Assembly: GCA_024227135.1 (NCBI GenBank)
Contig: JAAELC010000171.1
Location: 1-33,664, forward strand
Direction of reading: 5' to 3'
From: Gammaproteobacteria bacterium
GTDB lineage: Bacteria > Pseudomonadota > Gammaproteobacteria > Chromatiales > Chromatiaceae
Length of the DNA stretch: 33,664 nucleotides
The first letter of the stretch is position 1; every line of letters starts with the position of its first letter. The translations under genes and the position numbers were made by a program. The notes under the pieces are model-generated. The model saw nothing but the letters and a program-made list of their open reading frames with translations, did no database searches and was not told the DNA's origin. This document shows, piece by piece, positions 7,417 to 16,066 of the stretch.

Positions 7417-7869
7417 TCACTGACTCGTGTCCGATGGTTGGGACAACTGCTTGCCGTTTTTATCGGCAGTGGGTCCGAAACTACCGATGGAGGGGTCGTA
7501 CTGGTAAGGAATCCCATTGGGTGAAACGTAGTCGAGACTTCCTGTCTTGCTCCAGCCTTCTACGGCGATACCTTCATCGATAATATTAACGAAGAATGGA
7601 TTTCTGATTCCCGTTCCTCCGATTTCCGCATGGTCGAGCACCGGGGGGAAGGGCGGTTTCCTGCCGATGTACCTGGATTCCTCCCCATAGTCTGTGAGCC
7701 CTTGTTCTATCGCTGTCACCAACATCGCTTCCAACGATCCTTCGGTGAGTTCTGACAATTCCAGGTACTTGGTTATGGCAAGGATCCCGACAAGCGTCGC
7801 CAGAGTGGCCGCAAAGGCTATCTCCAGGCGGCTGTAACCCGCAATCGATCGTTTCATTTTATTCAGCAC
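7417..7869 (-). CDS. Type IV prepilin-like protein (orphan)
   Basis: The 150-residue protein begins with a short basic leader followed by GYSRLEIAFA and a hydrophobic helix. This resembles a class III (prepilin peptidase) cleavage site: Gly before the cut, an aromatic at +1 and Glu at +5. The hydrophobic stretch (about residues 17-33) would be the pilin alpha1-N helix. The downstream region is compatible with a small pseudopilin. The ATG at 7869 or the internal ATG at 7857 could be the start. No other pilus or type II secretion gene lies nearby, so it may work with a system encoded elsewhere. The assignment rests on the N-terminal motif alone. Confidence 0.6.
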   Translation of the reverse strand: MLNKMKRSIAGYSRLEIAFAATLATLVGILAITKYLELSELTEGSLEAMLVTAIEQGLTDYGEESRYIGRKPPFPPVLDHAEIGGTGIRNPFFVNIIDEGIAVEGWSKTGSLDYVSPNGIPYQYDPSIGSFGPTADKNGKQLSQPSDTSQ

Positions 7870-8413
7870 AATTTGGTCCCGGCGGCTTATGACCGCCTTA
7901 ACAGCACCCTGTCATCCAAAGCTGATTCGACCTGTAGCTGTGTCGATGCTGCATTGCTGCAAATCAGCTCAGGAACGACGGCTTGTTGATAAAATCCGGG
8001 GTGCTTTATCCAGGCATGGTTCAGGTGTATGTTGATGGCTCTCTATTGTACAGATCTAATCGTGAACTGATTACCCCTGAATGCACTCTATTGCCCGGGG
8101 TAGGCACAAATTGTTCTGGTTTGTTACAAACTGGCTGGATTCTGATCCAGACAGGGGGACAAACAGTGATTCCTCTGCCGATCAGATGAGGAATCCACAG
8201 AAACCCGGTTCCGGCCGGATCATTGGTTCGAGTGTTACTGCCTGGGAGTCTGTCCGAGAATAGTGAGCCTACTGTGGAGAATCTGGCTAAATCCAGCTTT
8301 CCCTCGCTACGACCGCCATGGAGGGCGGAAGTGCCGGTTTTGCAGGAGCAAAAACCGGTCGGCCCCCATTCTCAGGCAGGCTCCTGGTCAAAGAAGTGAA
8401 TTCAGGATATCCC
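7870..8413. other. Non-coding stretch with two adjacent hairpins
   Basis: I see no convincing gene in this 544-base stretch between a minus-strand and a plus-strand gene; it should hold both promoters. Near the cytochrome gene there are two neighbouring stem-loops: CCGCC/GGCGG (8313-8328) and CCGGTTTT/AAAACCGG (8334-8358). These look like a REP-type dispersed repeat or a leader structure. No TTGAT-N4-ATCAA type site was found. Confidence 0.45.
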
Positions 8414-9241
8414 ATGAATAAAATTGTTGTAATGCTGCTCTTGCTTTACTCCTTTTCCTTGAGTGCCGGCGAGGTTACTTTGCCTCCGGATTCACTCGGA
8501 GCATGGTACAAACCGGCCAACAAGCGGCAGGTATGGCTCCATAACATGTTCAAACTGCGCCGGGAGTTGCAGGCTGTCAGAGAATACAGGGTGCTTGAAG
8601 ATCAGCCACGCCTTGAAAAGTGGGCGAAGCGTCTGGTGGAGCACTACCTGAAAATCGGAGAGATGGTCCCGGAGTGGCAGGACGAATTGGAGCGGGAAGT
8701 GGCTGAGTCCCTCAAGCAGGCGGCATCGAAGGGTGATTTTCAACAAGTGGCCAGAAGTGTACGTAAACTCGGCTTGAGCTGCAGGTCCTGCCATCGGGAC
8801 TATCGTGCTGTGGCAGCTGCGCGCTATCGCTCGCCGGACTACAGCAGGATTACCGTTGAGAATTCCGAGACACTGGAAACAGAGCCGCTCAAGGATGCCA
8901 TGAAACGTCTTTCTCAGCTGGTGAATCGGGTCAAGATCGCCGCGGAAGATGATCGCATGCCTGTGGCGGAAGAGGCTCTGGCCGGGCTTCGGCAACATCT
9001 GGAAGATCTGGGTGGGAGCTGTAAGCAATGTCATTCTGATCCAGCGCCCCGGCTGCGCATTCTGGGAGACGATACCCGGGCGTCAATAGATTTGATAGGG
9101 CAGGGGATTGCGCGTGAGGATAAGACGCTGATCGGCCGCAATCTTGGGGAGCTGGCGGTCGGGGCTTGTGCACGTTGTCATAGCGTCCACCGTACGTTGT
9201 CAGATCTCAAGTCGGTGATGATGTCATCCGGTGTCCCTTGA
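8414..9241 (+). CDS. Tri-heme periplasmic cytochrome c, helical
   Basis: This 275-residue protein has a signal peptide (about 1-18) and three CxxCH heme sites: C123-H127 (CRSCH), C203-H207 (CKQCH) and C252-H256 (CARCH). The regions before each motif are long amphipathic helices rich in Leu, Arg and Glu, resembling class II (cytochrome c'-like) bundles in which the heme motif sits near the end of the last helix. I do not recognise a named family. The ATG at 8414 is preferred over a longer upstream reading because it places the signal peptide at the terminus. It converges on the thermonuclease gene with no gap (9241/9242). An electron-transfer role in denitrification or sulfur metabolism is possible but not shown. 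Confidence 0.8.
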   Translation: MNKIVVMLLLLYSFSLSAGEVTLPPDSLGAWYKPANKRQVWLHNMFKLRRELQAVREYRVLEDQPRLEKWAKRLVEHYLKIGEMVPEWQDELEREVAESLKQAASKGDFQQVARSVRKLGLSCRSCHRDYRAVAAARYRSPDYSRITVENSETLETEPLKDAMKRLSQLVNRVKIAAEDDRMPVAEEALAGLRQHLEDLGGSCKQCHSDPAPRLRILGDDTRASIDLIGQGIAREDKTLIGRNLGELAVGACARCHSVHRTLSDLKSVMMSSGVP

Positions 9242-9799
9242 TCAGTTGCCGACACGACCGCTCCAGGTCCGGGTTATCTCGGGGTATCTGCCCCAGAGAC
9301 CACGGGATTCCCGGATGGCTTCCTCCTGGGCCTGGAGTAACTCGGACTTCAATGCATCAGGTACCGGGTAACGCCCCAGAACGACCGCATAACCGTCCTC
9401 CACCATGGACAGATTGAGGGACCGTCCAGTGTCATTATGAGCGATGACCGAGAGTCGCCCGTATTTATCCCGCCGGAATCGGTTTTTCTCGACGCGGATG
9501 ATCTGGCTGGATTCCGTCAGGGAACGCAGGTGATCAGCGGCGGCATTGCCGATAACGAGCAATGCTTCGGCACTTAGTCCCGTGCGCTGGATGTCTTTGG
9601 CCAGTTTCGGGTTGCTGGTGTTTTCCGGCGCATCGATCCCCATCAGTTGCAGACGCTCACTCTGTCCGTCCAATGTCACTTTCAGGGTATCGCCATCTTC
9701 CACGCCAGCCAACCGATAACGGATATCATCGGCACTGGCACCGCCGGTCCAGGCAATCAGGTTCATGAGCAATGGAAACAAGAAATATACCCGGGTCAT
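9242..9799 (-). CDS. Secreted thermonuclease-family (SNase) nuclease
   Basis: This 185-residue protein has a signal peptide (about 1-23, ending ASA) and a staphylococcal-nuclease OB fold. The motifs match: VEDGDTLKV, then RLQLMGIDAPE with the catalytic Arg, Asp and Glu, and DKYGRL with the second catalytic Arg. It would hydrolyse phosphodiester bonds in extracytoplasmic nucleic acid with calcium. The C-terminal GLWGRYPE segment is also common in the family. It is on the same strand as nirN but 48 bases downstream of it, and it is functionally unrelated to the nir genes as far as can be seen. Confidence 0.9.
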   Translation of the reverse strand: MTRVYFLFPLLMNLIAWTGGASADDIRYRLAGVEDGDTLKVTLDGQSERLQLMGIDAPENTSNPKLAKDIQRTGLSAEALLVIGNAAADHLRSLTESSQIIRVEKNRFRRDKYGRLSVIAHNDTGRSLNLSMVEDGYAVVLGRYPVPDALKSELLQAQEEAIRESRGLWGRYPEITRTWSGRVGN

Positions 9800-9847
9800 G
9801 GATTGACTCCTGTGGCGGTAGTGAGGTTGTCCGAACGTGGGCGAGGG

Positions 9848-11521
9848 TCAGTGACTGGTACCCGAAGAACGGGTCAGTTTGTTGTGTACATTGTATTTAC
9901 CGGAAGGCTTTTTCATGGGCAGCCGTTTAATCTCCTGAAGGGTATGGGCATCATAGATAACCACGGCACCGTCCATGTCCCAGATACTCACCAGGGCGTG
10001 ACTGCCGTTTTTGGTGAACTCCACATGGGCAGATGTTTTCCCTGGAGCGGGTCTCAGGGTCTTGACGATTTCCAGGCTCTGCTTGTCGATGACGTGCATC
10101 AGGTCTCGATTGGGTCCAAAAAACACGTCGACCCAGGCGTAGGGACTTTTTTCATGGCTGCGCATGAAAAAACCTGGACCCTCGGTGGGGATTCGTTTGA
10201 TGACCTCCCAGGTTTCCATATCCACTACAGTGACTTCCGCTTTCCTGATATTGGGTGTGGCAAGCACCGTTTTACCCTGGTGATTCCAGGTGATGGCGGA
10301 GCTCAGATGGGGCATGCCGGGCAGGTTGACCCGGGCAACGGCACGTTTTAAATCCAGATCGACCACCTGGCCTCCAACAATCCGGGATGCTTTCTGGCTT
10401 TCACCGTTTTCGGTCAGTTCCCGGGAGGTTCCGATCAGCTGGTCGTACTTCTGGGTAAAAAAGAAATCGTCCAGATAGTTTTTGACTTCAATCTGACGTA
10501 CCGGGAAGGGCTCTTCTTTGTGTGCGTCCCCGGAATCTTCCCTGTAATCATGCACCCAGCCGGAAAAACCCACCGGAGGTTCGTCCGAGTAGTTGATTTC
10601 CCATACTTCCGGAATATCCTTGAGGGCGGCAACAAAGCTCTCCCGAGGGTCTGCGGTATACACTGCGCTCACCCTGGAACTGACGCCATTGGACCCCACG
10701 GCAGGAATCACCTTCAAAGGTGAGAGGTCGGAAGCATCCAGGACTACCAGGGTATGGGGCAGATAATTGGCGGCGATGACATAGCGGCCATCATGGGATA
10801 CCGCCAGATTGCGGGTATTGATGCCCGCCCGAATTTCTGCGGTGTATTTCAGGTTGAAGACATCGAATTTACTGATCCAGCCGTCCCTGGAAGCGAAGTA
10901 GATATAACGCCCTTTTTCTGCCCATTTGGGTCCGCCGTGCAGTGCAAACCGGGTAGGAAAACGATGGATGGGATTGAAGTTGTCACCATTGAGCAGGGTG
11001 GCGTGGTGATCACCCAGTTCCACCACCATGAACAGATTATCGACGTCCGCATCGAAGAGGGGGCTGTCTGGCAGTTCTCCTGGCGGGTGATAGATAATCT
11101 GACTGGCTTTGATCTCCTCCATTCGCCAGACGGGAACCTGCTCCAGCGGGCTGTATATCAGGTCCACCAGTGCCTGGGTCTGTGCCTGGTTCAGCACCCC
11201 CTTGAACGGGGGCATTTGCACGGCGGGGCGGCTGTTCTGTATGACGCTGTGAGCCTCTTTGCGACGGAGCCGTTTCAGGTTTTCCGGCAGCAATGCCGGA
11301 CCAATGGCCCCCAGGCGGCCAGCACCATGGCATTCGGCACAGTACTGGGTGTAGAGTCTGGTGGCATCTGCCTTCCCGTCTTCTGCCATGGAGCAGGCGG
11401 TGTAGAGAGAGAGTGCAGCTGCCACGGTGCCGGTCAACAATCGAAGTGTTGACCCCCATCGTCTGCTGATGAAAAGCCGCTGCTTTGATACCGGGTCGTG
11501 TTTCTTGCTGTCTTGATTCAT
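9848..11521 (-). CDS. nirN: NirN, dihydro-heme d1 dehydrogenase (cytochrome cd1 paralogue)
   Basis: NirN carries out the last step of heme d1 synthesis in the periplasm, introducing the acrylate double bond into dihydro-heme d1. The 557-residue protein has a long N-terminal leader with a hydrophobic segment (about 24-46), a cytochrome c domain with the heme motif C61-A-E-C64-H65, and an eight-bladed propeller like that of NirS. It ends KPSGKYNVHNKLTRSSGTSH, very close to the C-terminus of Pseudomonas NirN and related to that of NirS. It is the last gene of the nir cluster, 78 bases after nirJ, whereas in Pseudomonas nirE lies between J and N. The leader is longer than usual, so the true start could be internal. 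Confidence 0.9.
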   Translation of the reverse strand: MNQDSKKHDPVSKQRLFISRRWGSTLRLLTGTVAAALSLYTACSMAEDGKADATRLYTQYCAECHGAGRLGAIGPALLPENLKRLRRKEAHSVIQNSRPAVQMPPFKGVLNQAQTQALVDLIYSPLEQVPVWRMEEIKASQIIYHPPGELPDSPLFDADVDNLFMVVELGDHHATLLNGDNFNPIHRFPTRFALHGGPKWAEKGRYIYFASRDGWISKFDVFNLKYTAEIRAGINTRNLAVSHDGRYVIAANYLPHTLVVLDASDLSPLKVIPAVGSNGVSSRVSAVYTADPRESFVAALKDIPEVWEINYSDEPPVGFSGWVHDYREDSGDAHKEEPFPVRQIEVKNYLDDFFFTQKYDQLIGTSRELTENGESQKASRIVGGQVVDLDLKRAVARVNLPGMPHLSSAITWNHQGKTVLATPNIRKAEVTVVDMETWEVIKRIPTEGPGFFMRSHEKSPYAWVDVFFGPNRDLMHVIDKQSLEIVKTLRPAPGKTSAHVEFTKNGSHALVSIWDMDGAVVIYDAHTLQEIKRLPMKKPSGKYNVHNKLTRSSGTSH

Positions 11522-11599
11522 GAAAGCGGTGCTTGATCCCGTCGGGCTGTGCAGGGATGAATGGTTGATAGTCAGGCAGTGCCTGGCATTTGTCCGGGG

Positions 11600-12790
11600 T
11601 CAGAACGCGGCGGGCACTGGTTGTGGCCTGTCAGATGTTTCATTGTCATCGCTGATGCCGATTTCCTCGTCGGTGAGATAACAGGCCGGATCCTCCGCCC
11701 AGGGGTCTCCGGTGAGTTGCATGGCCCGTACCCGGGTGTTTCCACCACAGATATCGAAATGGGTGCATTGACCGCAGCGGCCTCCCACTTGGCGGGGCCA
11801 GGCTTTGAGACCGGCCATGACAGGATCGGAGGTATCCACCCAGATCTGTGAAAAGGGCCGATCCTTGACGTTGCCAAGATTGTAGTTCCACCACATGGTG
11901 TCCGGATGCACGTTGCCCAGGTTATCGATATTGGCGATATTGATCCCGGAGCTGTTGCCTCCCCATCTGACCAGTCGGATACGGATGTCTTCGATGCGGT
12001 CTGGGAAATGCCGCTCCATCCACTTCAGCAGGTAGACACCGTCGGCATCATTGTTTCCGGTGACGAACTCGGTGCTGCGTCCGTCTCGAGCATGCTCCAG
12101 AGCGCGTTCGAAAAGCAGGTCCATGGCCCAGCGCGTGGTTTGCAGGAACACATCGTCCTTGCGGTTTTTATTACCCCGGCCGGCGTAGTTGAGGTGTGAA
12201 AAGTAAAACTTGTCGATCCGCTCCGATTCCATCAAGTCCAGCAATTGGGGGAGTTCGTGAGCGTTGTCCTTGGTCATGGTGAATCGCAAGCCCACTTTGA
12301 TGCCCGTTTCACGACAGAGTCTCAGGCCCTCCATGGAGGCATCGAACGCCCCTTCCTTCCGGCGAAACTTGTCGTGGGTGTCCGCAATACCATCGATACT
12401 GATACCCAGGTAGTCGAACCCCACGGCATCTATGCGATCTATGTTGCTCTCATCGATGAGGGTGCCGTTGGTGGACAGTGCGGTGTAAAAACCCATTCCT
12501 TTGGCACGATGGGCGATATCGAATATATCCGGACGCAGCAGAGGCTCCCCGCCGGAAAGAATCAATACCGGGACATGAAACGCCTTGAGATCATCCATGA
12601 CCCCAAAAACCTGTTCCGTATCCAGTTCGTTGGGGAAATCTGTATCGGCGGAGATCGAATAGCAATGCTTGCAAGTCAGGTTGCAGCGCCGGATCAGATT
12701 CCAGATGACCACCGGCCCCGGTGGGTTGCGCTTCGGTCCCAGGGGCTTAGGGTCAAGGATATCCTCCATAAAATGGGAGATTCTAAACAT
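11600..12790 (-). CDS. nirJ: NirJ, radical SAM enzyme of heme d1 synthesis
   Basis: NirJ is a radical SAM enzyme that removes two propionate side chains from didecarboxysiroheme on the way to the d1 oxo groups. The 396-residue protein carries the cluster motif C36-x3-C40-x2-C43 (RRCNLTCKHC), the GGEPLLRPD motif for SAM binding, and a C-terminal SPASM-like set of cysteines (C339, C342, C348, C370) for an auxiliary iron-sulfur cluster. The N-terminus (MFRISHFMEDILDP) is typical of NirJ. It begins 5 bases after nirH, in the operon order H-J seen in Pseudomonas. Confidence 0.94.
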   Translation of the reverse strand: MFRISHFMEDILDPKPLGPKRNPPGPVVIWNLIRRCNLTCKHCYSISADTDFPNELDTEQVFGVMDDLKAFHVPVLILSGGEPLLRPDIFDIAHRAKGMGFYTALSTNGTLIDESNIDRIDAVGFDYLGISIDGIADTHDKFRRKEGAFDASMEGLRLCRETGIKVGLRFTMTKDNAHELPQLLDLMESERIDKFYFSHLNYAGRGNKNRKDDVFLQTTRWAMDLLFERALEHARDGRSTEFVTGNNDADGVYLLKWMERHFPDRIEDIRIRLVRWGGNSSGINIANIDNLGNVHPDTMWWNYNLGNVKDRPFSQIWVDTSDPVMAGLKAWPRQVGGRCGQCTHFDICGGNTRVRAMQLTGDPWAEDPACYLTDEEIGISDDNETSDRPQPVPAAF

Positions 12791-12795
12791 GCTTA

Positions 12796-13287
12796 TCAGA
12801 TCCTCAGTCCGGTTTTTTTCAGGATTCGGGTGCTGAACAGTACTTGGTGTGCCCGGTCGTCTGTACCGAGCATATCAGCGATTGTTTTAACCTTTTCCAT
12901 TACCTCTATACGGTCTTTTCCATGGACCATCGCAAACAGGTTGTAACGCCACTCCGGAAGGTATCTGGGACGCTGGTAAGCGTGACTGACGAAATCCAGT
13001 GCGCCGATGGCTTTGCCATGGTGGAGTACTTTTTCGTCCGGCACGTCCCAAACGCTCATTCCGTTGCCTCGAAAGCCCAGGGTGTAGTGGTTCGGTACCG
13101 CGCCAATCCGGCGAATGATGCCGCATTCCAGCATTGCCTGAAAGCGCTCCATCACTTCCTGTGCCGTGGCGTCCACTTCCAGGGCAACCTGATGGTATGG
13201 TTGGGGCACCAGCGGCAGTCCCTGCTGGGTCGCCACGATGATTTTCCGGTCTAGTTCGTCAAGGGTAGGGGTACTGTGTGTATTCAC
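12796..13287 (-). CDS. nirH: NirH, Lrp/AsnC-like siroheme decarboxylase subunit
   Basis: The NirD, L, G and H proteins together remove the two acetate carboxyls of siroheme to give 12,18-didecarboxysiroheme. This member has an N-terminal winged helix resembling Lrp/AsnC (about residues 9-60) and a RAM-like ferredoxin fold containing WDVPDE and AYQRPRYLPEWRYNLF, the segment shared with NirL. The start is uncertain: no in-frame ATG precedes the domain. GTG at 13287 gives 163 residues, the family's normal length; a TTG at 13392 would add 35 residues that look unlike the family. Letter H follows the conserved D-L-G-H order. A gap of about 135 bases separates it from nirG, the largest inside this run. 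Confidence 0.83.
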   Translation of the reverse strand: MNTHSTPTLDELDRKIIVATQQGLPLVPQPYHQVALEVDATAQEVMERFQAMLECGIIRRIGAVPNHYTLGFRGNGMSVWDVPDEKVLHHGKAIGALDFVSHAYQRPRYLPEWRYNLFAMVHGKDRIEVMEKVKTIADMLGTDDRAHQVLFSTRILKKTGLRI

Positions 13288-13422
13288 GGTATCGGTCGGG
13301 TCAGTGGAAAATGAGTATACTCCCTTGTGCTTGCATACCCCTGGTGAAGGAGGGGGTGTGACGGGAGTCGGCGATTCACGTATGCAGGCCAATAGAAATT
13401 TCCGGCGCGGATTTTAAGTTGA

Positions 13423-13866
13423 TTACACCTCAAACTTCAAACCGACGAAAAACTCCTGCTGTTTGGGCATGTTATAAACCCGGTAACCAGTTGCTGCCTC
13501 GATCAGTTTCAGTACTTCATCGATGCGCTCTCTGGTTTCTGTCGCTAGAACGAACCACATGTTGAATTCGTGGTCCCGGGCATAGTTATGCGCCACTTCC
13601 TGAAAACTGTTGACCTGATTCGTCACCCACTCGTACTCACTGTCGGGGATACGCATGGCGCAAAGGCTCAAGCCGCCACCCAGGCGCTCGGCATGGAACA
13701 TGGGGCCGAAACGGGTAAGCTGGCGTTGTTCCAACATGATTTCAAGCCGTGAAATCAAATCCTCTTCCGTGGTGCCAATCTGCTCAGCGATGGTCCGGTA
13801 TGGTCGGTCGCAGACGGGAAAGCCTATCTGCAACTCGTTTATGATGGCCCGATCGGTCTCGTCCAT
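13423..13866 (-). CDS. nirG: NirG, Lrp/AsnC-like siroheme decarboxylase subunit
   Basis: This 147-residue protein belongs to the NirD/NirG half of the heme d1 siroheme decarboxylase family, recognised by the segment NYARDHEFNMWFVLATE and the final YxVYNMPKxxEFFVGLKFEV. The N-terminal winged helix (about 1-55) is the Lrp-like fold, thought to have lost DNA-binding function. The ATG at 13866 follows the nirL stop directly (TAAATG), which indicates translational coupling. It probably pairs with NirH or NirL, since the active decarboxylases are heterodimers of one D/G-type and one L/H-type chain. The letter is assigned from gene order. Confidence 0.88.
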   Translation of the reverse strand: MDETDRAIINELQIGFPVCDRPYRTIAEQIGTTEEDLISRLEIMLEQRQLTRFGPMFHAERLGGGLSLCAMRIPDSEYEWVTNQVNSFQEVAHNYARDHEFNMWFVLATETRERIDEVLKLIEAATGYRVYNMPKQQEFFVGLKFEV

Positions 13867-14343
13867 TTAGACGTATCGTGCTCCGCGTTGTTTGAATCGC
13901 CGGCCGCTGAACAGCACTTTATGGGGAATATCACCCAGTTTCTGACTATCCACAAGGGCATCTATGGTATGCAGTACCCGCTCTTTATTTTGCCCGTGAA
14001 TCATACAGAACAGATTGTAGGGCCAGTCGGGTAATCGCCTGGGGCGCTGGTAGCACAGGGTTACACAATCCTGGTTACCGAGCCGCATACCGATATCGTC
14101 GAGCCGCTCATCGGGTACGTCCCAGACCACCATGGCGTTGGCGGTGTATCCCAGTTCGTGATGACGTACCACGATTCCCATACGCTTGATGATGCCGCTG
14201 GCCTGCAGTCTGCCGATACGTTCGATCACATCCTCTTCGCTTGCACCAATCCGGGATCCGATCTCGAGATAGGGGTGGCTGGTCAGGGGAAGCCCCTCCT
14301 GAATTTCCGCAATCAGCCTGCGGTCCTGTTCGCTCAGCACCAT
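13867..14343 (-). CDS. nirL: NirL, Lrp/AsnC-like siroheme decarboxylase subunit
   Basis: This 158-residue protein has the Lrp-like winged helix (about 5-55) and the L/H-type domain with WDVPDE, CYQRPRRLPDWPYNLF and a basic C-terminal tail (GRRFKQRGARYV). It is the predicted partner of NirD in decarboxylating siroheme. Its ATG lies inside the end of nirD (overlap 14334-14343) and its stop touches the nirG start, so the three genes are tightly coupled. It differs from NirH at many positions but shares the same core motifs, consistent with an old duplication. Confidence 0.88.
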   Translation of the reverse strand: MVLSEQDRRLIAEIQEGLPLTSHPYLEIGSRIGASEEDVIERIGRLQASGIIKRMGIVVRHHELGYTANAMVVWDVPDERLDDIGMRLGNQDCVTLCYQRPRRLPDWPYNLFCMIHGQNKERVLHTIDALVDSQKLGDIPHKVLFSGRRFKQRGARYV

Positions 14344-14846
14344 AAGGGAAACCCGAGATCGATGTGATAAGGCTTGACCAACGGTAGATTCAGCACCTGA
14401 TAACCTGTTCTCAATTCCATGTCTTTCAGGATTTTGTCCAGGTGAGATTGATCTGGAGCGGTGACCACGAACCAGAGGTTGAACTGGTCCTCCCGTTCGT
14501 AGTTGTGGTTGACTTCCGGGTATGCGCTGATGGCGTCTGCCACGGCTTCCAGCTGATCCTCCGGAATCGCCATTGCTGCCAGGGTGCTGGTCCCGATGCG
14601 CTTGGGCTTGATCACGGGGCCAACACGGCTGATGACGCCGGATTTCTGGAGTCGTTTCACGATTTTGAGTACCAGCGCCTCACTGGTTCCCAGGGACCTG
14701 GCCATATCTGCAAAGGGAGTGGGGGAGAGGGGCAGCCCCTTCTGAAACTCATTGAGCAGTTTTTTCTCCAGGTCGTTCAACTGTAATTCCAGTTTCTCTT
14801 CCCTGTGCCCGAGATTCTGATCGATGATGTGTGCCGGGGTAGACAT
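14334..14846 (-). CDS. nirD: NirD, Lrp/AsnC-like siroheme decarboxylase subunit
   Basis: NirD is the D/G-type chain of the siroheme decarboxylase. The 170-residue protein has a 20-residue N-terminal extension, a winged helix (about 22-80) and the segment NHNYEREDQFNLWFVVTAP characteristic of NirD/NirG. It starts 8 bases after the nirF stop and overlaps nirL by ten bases. The C-terminus (VKPYHIDLGFPLWC) resembles that of other NirD proteins. Separate D, L, G and H genes, rather than a fused NirDL, match the Pseudomonas arrangement. Confidence 0.88.
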   Translation of the reverse strand: MSTPAHIIDQNLGHREEKLELQLNDLEKKLLNEFQKGLPLSPTPFADMARSLGTSEALVLKIVKRLQKSGVISRVGPVIKPKRIGTSTLAAMAIPEDQLEAVADAISAYPEVNHNYEREDQFNLWFVVTAPDQSHLDKILKDMELRTGYQVLNLPLVKPYHIDLGFPLWC

Positions 14847-14854
14847 GGAAGAGT

Positions 14855-16066
14855 TCAGAGTCCTGTGTGGTGCGCGCGTGCACTGAAAAAGATGCCACTC
14901 GGCTTGTCGGCCGGTAAGCGATGAATCAGTTCAAGATTTTGGGTGTCGTACACCTGCACCTCATCCTTGTCACGTACCGAAATCCAGACCTCTTCCCCAC
15001 GGGGGGTGAATTCCATGTGCAATGTGCCTCCACCGGGTTTCAGGGTTTTGGTTATCTCAAGGGTTTCAGTGTCAATCACCTGGATTGTATCATTGTTCGG
15101 GAAAGCAAAATTCACCCAGATCTGACGTCCGTCTGGGCGGGCCATAACAAACACGGGCTGGCCGTGAACCGGTATCTGGTCGAGTATTTTCCAGGTTCCC
15201 TGCCTGACAACCAGCACTTCATGCCGGCCTACCGCGGGCAGGAAAGCTCTGTTACCTGCAATCGCCCAGCCTTCCAGATGCGGCATTTTGTAAACGGGTA
15301 GTTTCTCTTGCCCTTTACCGTAGTTCTCCAGAATCGTTCGTGGCCCTTTTTCCGGATGCCAGAGATCGAGCAGGGAGAGTCCATCCTGGCCGAATAGTCC
15401 AGTGATGTAATAGCGGCCGTCTGGTGTGATCAGCGCATCATAGGGTAGTCGTCCGATGTCGGTGAAACGCTGGATTTCGGGGTTTGCCGGGTCGTTCATG
15501 TCGATGATCCAGCTTTCCTCCGTATCGTACAGACTGACTGCGAAACGGTTTCCGGGGGCATCCACGAGCCCTACGGTCTTTGATCGTCTGTCTTCTGTAA
15601 ACGGGGTGGCCGGGATATCTGATACCAGGGAGAGGTCATCAGCCCGGAAAATCTTGACTCCACCAGGATCGTAGTTGGATACGGCAACGAGCTTGCCGTC
15701 CTGAGAGATGGCACCGCCAATACTGTTCCCACCCTGTACCAGGCGCTGGACAATATTGCCACAGAGGATGTCCACTTTGGTGAGTCCACCATCCCGCCCA
15801 AACAGATAGGCATAACGACCGTCACGGGAATAGACGGCGGATGCATGAGACAGATCGCCAAGACCCTCCACACGAAACAGTACTTTGTGGGCGGTGGTAT
15901 CCAATACTTTGAGGCTTCCTGCCGCGCGCTCTACTACGATACCCAGGTCGCCTGTACCGCGGACGAGGCACTCTGCGTTTACGGTAAGGGACAGTAAGAG
16001 CAGGCAGGTCAGGGTGATCATCCTGTATGCCACTTCGTTAACTACTCCATTCACCACTCTGTTCAT
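14855..16066 (-). CDS. nirF: NirF, heme d1 biosynthesis propeller protein
   Basis: NirF is an eight-bladed propeller related to NirS and NirN but without a cytochrome c domain; it acts in the periplasm at a late step of heme d1 formation. I chose the ATG at 16066, which overlaps the nirC stop as ATGA and gives 403 residues, near the family norm. Longer upstream readings run through nirC. A hydrophobic segment (about residues 15-30, ITLTCLLLLSLTVNA) looks like a signal peptide or lipid anchor region, with a Cys two residues after the likely cut. The propeller repeats GRYAYLFGRDGGLTKVD and HMEFTPRGEEVW match NirF. It lies between nirC and nirD, as in Pseudomonas. Confidence 0.92.
   Translation of the reverse strand: MNRVVNGVVNEVAYRMITLTCLLLLSLTVNAECLVRGTGDLGIVVERAAGSLKVLDTTAHKVLFRVEGLGDLSHASAVYSRDGRYAYLFGRDGGLTKVDILCGNIVQRLVQGGNSIGGAISQDGKLVAVSNYDPGGVKIFRADDLSLVSDIPATPFTEDRRSKTVGLVDAPGNRFAVSLYDTEESWIIDMNDPANPEIQRFTDIGRLPYDALITPDGRYYITGLFGQDGLSLLDLWHPEKGPRTILENYGKGQEKLPVYKMPHLEGWAIAGNRAFLPAVGRHEVLVVRQGTWKILDQIPVHGQPVFVMARPDGRQIWVNFAFPNNDTIQVIDTETLEITKTLKPGGGTLHMEFTPRGEEVWISVRDKDEVQVYDTQNLELIHRLPADKPSGIFFSARAHHTGL

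Noticed and set aside
7983-8189. 68-codon plus-strand frame in the 7870-8413 gap
   Set aside because: It has a TTG start without a ribosome binding site and no recognisable features.
12796-13392. Longer NirH starting at the TTG at 13392
   Set aside because: The extra 35 residues are Pro/Thr-rich and unlike the family; GTG at 13287 gives a normal length.
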